Source of the DNA: Mycolicibacterium chlorophenolicum
GTDB lineage: Bacteria; Actinomycetota; Actinomycetes; Mycobacteriales; Mycobacteriaceae
Length of the DNA: 64,000 bases
Assembly: GCF_001044235.1 (NCBI RefSeq)
Contig: NZ_JYNL01000009.1
Location: 62,001 to 126,000, forward strand
Reading direction: 5' to 3'
The position numbers and the translations under genes are program-made. The notes under the pieces are model-generated. The model did not search any database and was not told the DNA's origin. It was given only the letters and a program-made list of their open reading frames with translations. Each line of letters starts with the position of its first letter. The first letter of the stretch is position 1. Positions 17,474 to 24,507 of this stretch are shown here, in pieces.

Positions 17474-17869
17474 TTAGTCGGCCAGCCCGAGTGTCCGGGG
17501 GTCGACGGGGCGGCCGGTTTTCTTGCTTGCGGTCACTGCAGCCCGGCTGGCTGCTTTGCGGACGGCGATGCTGTACCCGCGACGCGTTGCTTGATCTTCG
17601 GGCCGGATGGGCAGGGCGGCCAGTGCCTGAACCTGCGGGTCGACCGGGCGGCCCGACTTTCTGCTCGCCGTCACCGCGGTCCTGGCGGCCAGCTTGCGGA
17701 CTGCCATGCTGTTCTCGCCGCGCGGCGTTCCCTCTCCCGGTGTGATGGGCAAGGTGGCGAGCGCCTGTACCCGCGGGTTGACGGGGCGGCCGGATTTCCC
17801 GCTGAATGCCACTGCGGCCCTGGCGGCGAGTTTGCGAATGAGGAGGCTCTGAGCTGGCTTGTGTGGCAT
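17474..17869 (-). CDS. Basic protein of three tandem ~45-residue repeats, 131 aa
   Basis: The protein is built almost entirely of three similar units starting near residues 10, 55 and 100. Each has an (I/V)RKxAxRxAV helix followed by xxKSGRPV(N/D)P (the third has KTGRPVDP) and, in the first two, a VQALAxLPI stretch. The GRP cores flanked by Lys resemble minimal AT-hook motifs, so DNA or RNA binding is possible, but that is inference. There is no signal or membrane segment. The upstream GGGAAA site supports the ATG at 17869. Confidence 0.65.
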   Translation of the reverse strand: MPHKPAQSLLIRKLAARAAVAFSGKSGRPVNPRVQALATLPITPGEGTPRGENSMAVRKLAARTAVTASRKSGRPVDPQVQALAALPIRPEDQATRRGYSIAVRKAASRAAVTASKKTGRPVDPRTLGLAD

Positions 17870-18008
17870 GGGGTTTCCCTTTCCGATGGTGGGCCGCGAG
17901 GTGTGTTGCGAGCGGTGTTGTGGTGGACGCTAACCGGGCTGTTCCCACGGAATGCGGATCAACGCGTTTGGGTCGCAGCTTTGTTGGTCGCGGTGTCGCT
18001 GACGGGCG

Positions 18009-18203
18009 TCAACCGCCGAAGTGCATCGACCAGTAGACCTGCTGGGGGTGGGACTCTTGGTTGACCGTGGTCGTTTGGTCGGTGAGGTCGACGGCGGTCC
18101 CGCCGGCTTCTCGGACTGCGGTGGCCGCTAGTTCAAGCATCGTGGCGATCGCCTCTGCGTCGTCGTAGCCCGTTGTGCTGGCGTGTATTTCGAGGTTGGA
18201 CAT
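18009..18203 (-). CDS. Small hypothetical protein, 64 aa
   Basis: An acidic N-terminal helix (DDAEAIATMLELAATAVREA) is followed by a Thr/Gln-rich strand region. The size and layout resemble small phage or plasmid proteins. No family assigned. Confidence 0.55.
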   Translation of the reverse strand: MSNLEIHASTTGYDDAEAIATMLELAATAVREAGGTAVDLTDQTTTVNQESHPQQVYWSMHFGG

Positions 18204-18234
18204 GGGTTACGCCTTCCGGGTGGTGGGTGCCGGG

Positions 18235-18504
18235 TCATTTCGCGTTGGCGCGCCAGGCGGTGCAGTAGGCGTACTGTCGCCCGTCGAGCAGGTGTGTGTC
18301 CGGTTCGTCACCGGGTCGGCACAACGCTGCGAGCGGGTAGCCGTTGTCGACGACGGTCAAGTCGGGTCGCCACGCGCGGCGGGCAAGTTCCTGAGCTTGA
18401 TCGAGCAGCTGCGGCCAGTCGTCTTTGCGACCGGTCACCGACAAGGTCTGCGGGTGGTGGGCCGACTGCAGCTGCACCTCGATCGGGTAGTTGTGTTCGG
18501 ACAT
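18235..18504 (-). CDS. Small hypothetical protein, 89 aa
   Basis: A short beta-rich N-terminus is followed by an amphipathic helix (DDWPQLLDQAQELARRAW) and a Tyr/Cys/Trp-containing end. It lies 31 bases upstream of the 18009 gene on the same strand. Family unknown. Confidence 0.55.
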   Translation of the reverse strand: MSEHNYPIEVQLQSAHHPQTLSVTGRKDDWPQLLDQAQELARRAWRPDLTVVDNGYPLAALCRPGDEPDTHLLDGRQYAYCTAWRANAK

Positions 18505-18603
18505 GTGTCGCTCCGGTAGGGGTGGGCAGGCGTGTTGAGGTGCACCGCGGAGGGCGGCCAGGCGCCGCCGTTGGTCGACGACCGGCCTGGGCGCGTGGTG
18601 CGG

Positions 18604-18915
18604 TCAGAAGGTGAATCGGGCGTGGGCCGAGGCGATGGCGGCGTCCTGGTTGTCGGCCACGGATCGGAGACGCTGCGCGAAGTCCTCGATCGACTCGGGT
18701 GTCACCGCGGTGTTGACTTCGAACGTGTCCGCGGCGTTGCCTAGGGCCACCTGCGTCGCGCTGACCCGGTCGGCGGCCAGTTCACGCAGTTCAGCTACCA
18801 CGTCGGCGACGACGGCGTCCCTCGCGCTGGGGTCGGAGCGCAGCTGCGCGGCCAGAGTCATCAGCTTGTCTGCACCGCGACGCAGGGCGTCGGGGTTGAA
18901 AACGATGTTTCCCAT
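18604..18915 (-). CDS. Small all-helical protein of ESX-substrate type, 103 aa
   Basis: The product is helical throughout, about 100 residues long, with a mid-protein break (FEVNTAVTPESIEDFAQ), which is the general shape of WXG100/EspC-like ESX-secreted proteins, but a WxG turn is missing. ESX substrate status is therefore only suggested. The start at 18915 is an ATG. It opens the minus-strand series next to the interrupted ligase gene. Confidence 0.5.
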   Translation of the reverse strand: MGNIVFNPDALRRGADKLMTLAAQLRSDPSARDAVVADVVAELRELAADRVSATQVALGNAADTFEVNTAVTPESIEDFAQRLRSVADNQDAAIASAHARFTF

Positions 18916-19014
18916 GACGCCTACCTATCAATCGCCGGTACGTCACGGCCGGACCGACGCGTTTCGGACCGCACTATTCGTCGCCGACGCGGGCAGCGGG
19001 CGTACCGTCGTGGC

Positions 19015-19131
19015 GTGGCCGTTCATGCCGCCGGGGCGCGGCACGGGTCGCCAGAACCCATGTTGGCCACGTTGCGGGCGGTGCCTTCCAGCAGCGACGG
19101 CGTGGCTGTGGAGTGGAAATATGACGGCCAG
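19015..19131 (+). pseudogene. 5' fragment of ATP-dependent DNA ligase, cut by a mobile element
   Basis: From the GTG at 19015, 39 codons encode the start of a LigD-type ligase: SPEPMLATL followed by VEWKYDGQ, which is motif I with the lysine that accepts AMP. Immediately after the Gln codon the frame turns into unrelated sequence. The matching remainder (RTAVVVDSAG...) begins at 40829. Joining 19131 to 40829 gives EWKYDGQRTAVVV in frame and a protein of about 332 aa. No active ligase can be made from this fragment. Confidence 0.85.
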
Positions 19132-19135
19132 CTTC

Positions 19136-19144
19136 ACTGGACTT
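19136..19144 (+). repeat. Left terminal inverted repeat of the element
   Basis: ACTGGACTT lies 4 bases inside the left edge. Its partner at the right edge reads ACTGAACTT on the opposite strand, 8 of 9 matching. It is a candidate recombinase core or arm site. Confidence 0.45.
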
Positions 19145-19281
19145 GTCAAGGTTTGCTTCCACGTTGTGGTGAAGATCGAGGCTTCCGCGGCGCCCGGCTC
19201 GCCCGTACCCCCAACGAGACAGTCTCGTCCTGCGCTACCGGGGATCACCGCCAGCGTCCCGTGACTCCAACTAACGCGGGT

Positions 19282-19298
19282 CACAACCGTACGTTGTG
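19282..19298. promoter_or_regulatory. Operator site A, upstream of the LysR gene
   Basis: The site reads CACAA-N7-TTGTG, extended to TCACAA-N7-TTGTGA. It lies just upstream of the -10 hexamer of the LysR gene, which fits autoregulation. Five other copies of this pattern lie in other promoter regions of the element. LysR-type regulators usually bind interrupted dyads with a 7-base centre. Confidence 0.65.
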
Positions 19299-19303
19299 AG
19301 GCA

Positions 19304-19309
19304 TACACT
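19304..19309 (+). promoter_or_regulatory. -10 hexamer for leaderless LysR gene
   Basis: TACACT sits exactly 6 bases before the GTG start at 19316, so the transcript probably begins at the start codon. Operator A is directly upstream. Confidence 0.55.
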
Positions 19310-19315
19310 GCGGCG

Positions 19316-20302
19316 GTGGAACGTCTCAGTCCTCGGATGCCCGACCTGGTCGCGTTGGAGGTGCTGCTCTCGATCGCCCGCACGGGAAGCCTCAGCGCCG
19401 CCGGGCGCCAGTGCGGCATGACGCAGCAGGCCGTCTCTGCCCGCGTGGCCGCACTGGAATCTCAGACCGGGGTGCGCATGGTTCGGCGCAGCAGGACCGG
19501 TTCCGAGTTGACCCCCGCCGGAGTAGTCACCGCGCAGTGGGCTGACCGCCTACTGGGTGTCGCACACGAGGTGGACGCTGGCCTCGCGACGCTGCGAGCG
19601 GATAGCAAGAGCAGGGTTCGCGTCCACGCGAGTCTTACGATCGCAGAACTACTCATGCCACGATGGTTGGTGACTCTGCGGACCGCTCTGGAACGTCACG
19701 GCGACGCGGTTCCCGAGGTCATTCTGACCGCCGAGAACAGCGAACACGTGATCGCGGCGGTTCTGCACGGCGATGCCGATGTCGGCTTCATCGAAAGCCC
19801 CGGCACTGCACGAGGGTTGCGGAGTCGTATCGTCGCGTACGACGAACTCGTGCTGGTCGTACCCGCCGCGCACCGGTGGACACGTCGGAGCCAACCGATC
19901 GAGATCGCCGAGCTGGCGCAGACAGCGCTCGTCACCCGCGAACCCGGTTCGGGCACCAGGGATTATTTGACAACGGCGCTTGCGGCGACCGGAGGGGGCG
20001 TGGTCCAGGCCGCCCCAGTGCTCGAACTGTCCACCGCCGCCGCCGTCCGCGCCGCGGTCCTCGCCGGCGCTGGGCCCGCCGTGATGAGCAGACTCGCCGT
20101 GAGCGATGATCTCTCACTCGGCCGAATGCGGGCCATCCCGGTGCGCGAACTCGATTTGCACCGATCGCTGCGCGCCATCTGGGTGGGGTCGCGCACACCA
20201 CCGGCGGGCGCGGTGCGCGACCTCCTCGGTCACATCACGTCGGTACAGCGGTCCGCATCCGCATCCGCATCCGCGCCCGCGCCCGCGAGAACGAGACACT
20301 GA
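19316..20302 (+). CDS. LysR-family transcriptional regulator, 328 aa
   Basis: The N-terminal winged helix-turn-helix is clear (LVALEVLLSIARTGSLSAAG, then CGMTQQAVSARVAALE), followed by the two-lobed effector domain (VLTAENSEHVIAAVLHGDADVGFIE; LVLVVPAAHRW; REPGSGTRDYL). The effector is unknown. It ends in a Ser/Ala/Pro repeat from a short DNA repeat, which is unusual. Located at the left end of the element, it is the natural candidate to bind the shared CACAA-N7-TTGTG operators. It is separated by 3 bases from the next gene. Confidence 0.9.
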   Translation: MERLSPRMPDLVALEVLLSIARTGSLSAAGRQCGMTQQAVSARVAALESQTGVRMVRRSRTGSELTPAGVVTAQWADRLLGVAHEVDAGLATLRADSKSRVRVHASLTIAELLMPRWLVTLRTALERHGDAVPEVILTAENSEHVIAAVLHGDADVGFIESPGTARGLRSRIVAYDELVLVVPAAHRWTRRSQPIEIAELAQTALVTREPGSGTRDYLTTALAATGGGVVQAAPVLELSTAAAVRAAVLAGAGPAVMSRLAVSDDLSLGRMRAIPVRELDLHRSLRAIWVGSRTPPAGAVRDLLGHITSVQRSASASASAPAPARTRH

Positions 20303-20305
20303 CGC

Positions 20306-20935
20306 GTGACGCGAGACCCCTTACCGGACAAGCTCAAACGCATTGACGATCCCGCTGTCGCCCCGTTGAACTCGTTGGTCCGCGGCTGGCGAGCGGCCCA
20401 TGAGACCACGTCGATTCCCTGGTTCGACCCCGACGACGGTGGCGTGCACGCGCGGCTGCTCATTCTGATGGAATCGCCCGCCACCCGTACCGTTGCATCT
20501 GCCGGGTCGGGCTTCTGCTCAATGGACAACGCCGATGGAACCAATCGGCTCCTCGCGAGTCTGGTCGCCAAAGCCGGGATCTCGCGCGCCCAGTGCATCA
20601 AGTGGAACACCGTGCCGTGGGCGCTCACCGACGAGGACGGGCGTCCGCGCGCGGCACGCCGTGCCGACATCAACGCCGGAGCCGAGCACGTGCGCGAAGT
20701 GCTCACGCTGACAACCGAACTCGACATCGTGCTGACACTCGGCAATGCCGCTCTGGCAGGCTTCATGCTCGCCGTCACCGCCGAAACGCCAGCCCAGTTG
20801 TACCGCGTCCTCGCGGCGCCGCACCCCTCGCAGCGAAACGCTGGGTCACGTTCGACGTCGCTGCGCCGCATCGAGAACGCCCTCAGCGCGATCTCGATGG
20901 AATTCAGGTCCGCACGTTCTCGTCGTTCCTACTGA
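20306..20935 (+). CDS. Uracil-DNA glycosylase superfamily protein, 209 aa
   Basis: The fold signature is visible: [45 protein letters not shown] and APHPSQRN. These correspond to the N-terminal catalytic region, the central strands and the His-containing C-terminal loop of the superfamily. It may remove uracil or another damaged base, but the usual active-site sequence is altered, so substrate is uncertain. It starts with a GTG 3 bases after the LysR gene and its 3' end overlaps the convergent ctaD gene by 32 bases. Confidence 0.75.
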   Translation: MTRDPLPDKLKRIDDPAVAPLNSLVRGWRAAHETTSIPWFDPDDGGVHARLLILMESPATRTVASAGSGFCSMDNADGTNRLLASLVAKAGISRAQCIKWNTVPWALTDEDGRPRAARRADINAGAEHVREVLTLTTELDIVLTLGNAALAGFMLAVTAETPAQLYRVLAAPHPSQRNAGSRSTSLRRIENALSAISMEFRSARSRRSY

Positions 20936-22643
20936 CGTCGCCGCCACCGGGCCCGCCGTGGTGACGGCCGATGTAGGCCTCCCGCCGCATACGCGGTGAC
21001 ATGTGCGGATAGTGCAATTCGAAAGCGGGCCGCTCCGAACGAATTCGAGGCAGCTCGGTGAAGTTGTGTCGCGGTGGTGGTGAGCTCGTCGCCCACTCGA
21101 GCGAGTTGCCGTAGCCCCACGGATCGTCGACGACGCACGGCTCGCCATATCGGTAACTCTTGAAGACGTTCCAGACGAACACGATGGTCGACACACCGAG
21201 GATGAACGCACCGATCGTCGAGATGACGTTGAGTGTGGTGAACCCGTCGGAGGGCAGGTAGTCGGCGTACCGCCGGGGCATGCCCTCGGTCCCGAGCCAA
21301 TGCTGCACCAAGAAGGTGGTGTGAAATCCGATCAAAGTGAGCCAGAAGTGCAGTTTGCCGAGCCGCTCGTCTAGGAGGCGCCCGGTGAACTTGGGAAACC
21401 AGAAGTAGATGCCGCCGTAGGTGGCGAACACGATGGTGCCGAACAGGACGTAGTGGAAGTGCGCGACGACGAAGTAGGTGTCGGTGACGTGGAAGTCGAT
21501 CGGCGGGCTGGCGAGGAGCACCCCGGAGAGCCCACCGAGCAGGAAGGTGACCAGGAACCCGACAGACCACAGCATGGGCGTCTCAAAGGTCAGCTGCCCC
21601 TTCCACATCGTGCCAATCCAGTTGAAGAACTTGATGCCCGTCGGCACCGCAATCAGATAGGACGTGAGGCTGAAGAACGGCAGCAGTACCGCGCCGGTCG
21701 CGAACATGTGGTGGGCCCACACCGCCATCGACAGCGCGGCGATCGACAGCGTGGCGTAGATCAGCGTGGTGTACCCGAACACCGGTTTTCGGCTGAACAC
21801 CGGGAGGATCTCGGTGATCACCCCGAAGAACGGCAGCGCGACGATGTACACCTCTGGGTGGCCGAAGAACCAGAACAGGTGCTGCCACAGCAGCACACCG
21901 CCGTTGGCCGCGTCGTAGACGTGGGCACCGAGGTGGCGGTCGGCGGCGAGCGCGAACAGCGCCGCTGTCAACAGCGGGAAGGCCATCAAGATGAGGATGC
22001 TGGTGACGAAGACGTTCCAGGTGAAGATGGGCATCCGGAACATGGTCATACCGGGAGCGCGCATACAGACCACGGTGGTGATCATGTTCACCGCACCCAG
22101 GATGGTGCCGAGACCGGCGACGATCAGACCCATGATCCACAGGTCTCCGCCCGCACCCGGTGAGTGGATCGCGTTGCTCAACGGCGCGTACGCCGTCCAC
22201 CCGAAGTCGGCGGCCCCGCCGGGGGTGATGAACCCGGACATGACGATGAGCCCACCGAGCAGGAACAGCCAGTAGGAAAACGCGTTGAGTCGGGGGAAGG
22301 CGACGTCGGGTGCGCCGATCTGCAGTGGCAGGACCAGGTTGGCGAAGGCGAAGATCACCGGCGTCGCGTAGAGCAGCAGCATGATCGTGCCGTGCATGGT
22401 GAACAGCTGGTTGTACTGCTCGTTGGACAAGAACTGCAGTCCGGGGGTGGCCAATTCTGCGCGCATGAACAACGCCATCAGGCCGCCGGCGAAGAAGAAC
22501 CCGAAGGCGGTGACCATGTACATCTGCCCGATCAACTTGTGGTCAGTGGCGGTCACCAGTTGATAGAGCACCGTGCCGATGCGGCGGCGGCGCTCTGGGA
22601 AGGGCCGGCGCGCCGAAAGTTGCGGTGGTGCCGTTGCCGTCAT
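20904..22643 (-). CDS. ctaD: Cytochrome c oxidase subunit I, 579 aa
   Basis: This is the membrane subunit holding heme a and the heme a3-CuB centre of an aa3-type oxidase. About 12 membrane spans are visible, as are the metal ligands: FTMHGTIM (heme a His), the H-PEVYI segment with the His-Tyr pair, WAHHMF (CuB His pair) and VVAHFHYVL (heme His pair). Length fits mycobacterial CtaD (about 570). Subunits II and III (ctaC, ctaE) are absent from the window, so this is an orphan copy that would need host subunits. The start at 22643 faces the oxidoreductase operon across a 309-base region holding operators B and C. Confidence 0.95.
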   Translation of the reverse strand: MTATAPPQLSARRPFPERRRRIGTVLYQLVTATDHKLIGQMYMVTAFGFFFAGGLMALFMRAELATPGLQFLSNEQYNQLFTMHGTIMLLLYATPVIFAFANLVLPLQIGAPDVAFPRLNAFSYWLFLLGGLIVMSGFITPGGAADFGWTAYAPLSNAIHSPGAGGDLWIMGLIVAGLGTILGAVNMITTVVCMRAPGMTMFRMPIFTWNVFVTSILILMAFPLLTAALFALAADRHLGAHVYDAANGGVLLWQHLFWFFGHPEVYIVALPFFGVITEILPVFSRKPVFGYTTLIYATLSIAALSMAVWAHHMFATGAVLLPFFSLTSYLIAVPTGIKFFNWIGTMWKGQLTFETPMLWSVGFLVTFLLGGLSGVLLASPPIDFHVTDTYFVVAHFHYVLFGTIVFATYGGIYFWFPKFTGRLLDERLGKLHFWLTLIGFHTTFLVQHWLGTEGMPRRYADYLPSDGFTTLNVISTIGAFILGVSTIVFVWNVFKSYRYGEPCVVDDPWGYGNSLEWATSSPPPRHNFTELPRIRSERPAFELHYPHMSPRMRREAYIGRHHGGPGGGDVSRNDENVRT

Positions 22644-22747
22644 GAGGAGCCCGTTTCCTGGGTCGTCTGACGCGACGCGTCCGTGGGACTAGAGCGTGCG
22701 CTACGTGATCGTCGATTTATGGTGGGCGCGGTTCGGTGCTTTTGTCC

Positions 22748-22764
22748 AACAAGCCTTCCTTGTG
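22748..22764. promoter_or_regulatory. Operator site B between ctaD and the oxidoreductase operon
   Basis: AACAA-N7-TTGTG, followed by A. It lies about 105 bases upstream of the ctaD start. The match to the element-wide pattern nACAA-N7-TTGTG is exact. Confidence 0.55.
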
Positions 22765-22890
22765 ACGTGTCGCTTGGATGGCGCGGAACTCAGCTGGAAG
22801 GCGGCCGAGGGATGGCGTCGGGTCCTTCGTTCGGAATACCCCTTCGGGTGTGACACGGATCGCCTGAGCATCGGTATTGGCTTGTGGACC

Positions 22891-22907
22891 GACAAGCAAT
22901 GCTTGTG
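22891..22907. promoter_or_regulatory. Operator site C, upstream of the oxidoreductase operon
   Basis: GACAA-N7-TTGTG; the inner ACAAGC-AAT-GCTTGT is a perfect palindrome and a further GCTTGT lies just upstream at 22880-22885. It is about 45 bases before the start at 22953. No gene is called in 22644-22952; an open frame at 22696-22956 has no support. Confidence 0.6.
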
Positions 22908-22952
22908 GGTGCTTTCCGCCCAGAGGCGCGAGTCAGGTCGTAGTTTCAAGTC

Positions 22953-24485
22953 ATGACCATCACGTCCCCACAACCCGGGCGATGGGTGAAGGTGCTCGAC
23001 CAGACCCGATGCATCGGCTGTCACGCCTGTAGTACAGCGTGCAAGAGCGAGAACGAGGTGCCCCTCGGGGTCAACCGGACCTACGTCAAGTCCGTCGACG
23101 TGGGTAAGTTTCCCGAAGCACGCCGTGCGTTTCAGGTGACCCGGTGCAACCAGTGCACCGACGCGCCCTGCGTCGCGGCCTGTCCCACCCGCGCAATGTA
23201 CAAGCGCCAGGACGGCATCGTCGATTTCGACAAGTCGATCTGCATCGGCTGCAAGGCGTGCATGGCCGCGTGCCCATACGACGCGATCTTCATCAACCCG
23301 GAGGACCACTCGGCGGAAAAGTGCAACATGTGCGCGCACCGCCTCGACGTCGGGCTCGAACCGGCGTGCGTATCGGTGTGTCCCACCGAGGCGATCCTGG
23401 TCGGCGACCTCAACGATCCCACCTCGAAGGTCGCCGAACTCGTCCAGCGCAGGCCCGTCGCAGTACGACGACCCGAGAAGGAGACCGGGCCGGGGGTCTT
23501 CTACCTCGGCGCGCACCAGGCGACGCTGGATCCCCTTGCCGCTCGGCGGCCCGACGGTGGGCTGTACGCCTGGGCGACGCAGGGCGATCCGAGCGACCCG
23601 CAACTGGTCGCCGCGGGCCACCCGCACCGGCCGACGTCCTCAGCCGCGGCGTTGGTCTCCTACGACGTGCCGCACCACGCCCCCTGGGGGTGGCGGGTCA
23701 GCCTCTACACCTGGACGAAGAGCCTCTCGGCGGGCTTGCTCGTCGTGGCGGCGGCGCTGGCCCTGCTAGGTGTGTTGCGCTGGGAGGAGGTCTCGACGAA
23801 GTGGGTTGCGCCGCTTGGCGCGCTGGCCTTCCTCGGCATCACCGGCGTGCTGCTCATCTGGGATCTCAAGCATCCATTCCGGTTCTACCTGATCTTCACG
23901 CGCCACCACTGGGGCAGCTGGCTGGTACGTGGTTCGTTCGTGCTCGGCGGGTACGGCGGCATCGTCGGCCTGTCGCTCGTATCGGCCCTGTTCGACGTTC
24001 GCTGGCTCGAGGTGGTCTGCGGGGCGCTTGCCATCCCCCTGGGTCTGGCCACCGCGTGCTACACCGCGTACCTCTTCGCTCAAGCGAAGGCGCGCGACAT
24101 GTGGCAGAGCCCCTTGCTGCCAGCACATCTCGCGGTGCAGGCAGTGCTCGCCGGTACCGCCGGACTGCTGCCCTTCGCGACTGCTCTTTCCAGTGACCAC
24201 GCAGTGGCGGTTCTGGAGTGGACGCTGGCCATCGCCGCCGCCCTGCACGTGCTCTTGATCTCCACGGAGCTGACCGTTCCGCATGTGACCGCCCACGCCC
24301 ATCTCGCAACCTACGAGTTGACCCGCGGCCGCTTCGCGCGCTTCTTCTGGGTCGGCGTTGGCACCGTCGTCGTTGCGATCGCGGCACCGTGGATTGGCTG
24401 GGTCGCCGCACCGTTCGCCCTGATCGGTCTACTCGCCTACGAACATGCCTACGTTCAGGCCGGCCAGTCCGTCCCGCTGGCCTGA
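22953..24485 (+). CDS. Four-cluster ferredoxin fused to NrfD-like membrane subunit, 510 aa
   Basis: Residues 1-190 hold four Cys motifs (CIGCHACSTAC, CNQCTDAPCVAAC, CIGCKACMAAC, CNMC...CVSVC) for four [4Fe-4S] clusters, as in DmsB/PhsB/SoeB electron-transfer subunits. After a linker, residues about 240-505 form an 8-helix NrfD/DmsC-like quinone-interacting domain (LLIWDLKHPFRFYLIFTRHH). The two are normally separate proteins; here they are one polypeptide. It passes electrons between the quinone pool and the catalytic subunit encoded 22 bases downstream. The operon is preceded by operator C. Confidence 0.88.
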   Translation: MTITSPQPGRWVKVLDQTRCIGCHACSTACKSENEVPLGVNRTYVKSVDVGKFPEARRAFQVTRCNQCTDAPCVAACPTRAMYKRQDGIVDFDKSICIGCKACMAACPYDAIFINPEDHSAEKCNMCAHRLDVGLEPACVSVCPTEAILVGDLNDPTSKVAELVQRRPVAVRRPEKETGPGVFYLGAHQATLDPLAARRPDGGLYAWATQGDPSDPQLVAAGHPHRPTSSAAALVSYDVPHHAPWGWRVSLYTWTKSLSAGLLVVAAALALLGVLRWEEVSTKWVAPLGALAFLGITGVLLIWDLKHPFRFYLIFTRHHWGSWLVRGSFVLGGYGGIVGLSLVSALFDVRWLEVVCGALAIPLGLATACYTAYLFAQAKARDMWQSPLLPAHLAVQAVLAGTAGLLPFATALSSDHAVAVLEWTLAIAAALHVLLISTELTVPHVTAHAHLATYELTRGRFARFFWVGVGTVVVAIAAPWIGWVAAPFALIGLLAYEHAYVQAGQSVPLA

Positions 24486-24507
24486 AACCACCCAAGGAGC
24501 AACGCCA

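Noticed and set aside
20260..20290. Short tandem hexamer repeat at the end of the LysR gene
   Set aside because: It is a small in-frame Ser/Ala/Pro-coding slippage repeat, not a separate element; noted under the LysR gene.
21453..22163. Long plus-strand open frame (236 codons) over ctaD
   Set aside because: It is the antisense shadow of ctaD; its translation is low-complexity Glu/Arg/His/Gln, while the ctaD frame has all oxidase motifs.
22696..22956. 86-codon plus-strand frame between ctaD and the oxidoreductase operon
   Set aside because: It has no ribosome-binding site, lies over the operator palindromes, and resembles no protein; the region is better read as a divergent promoter.
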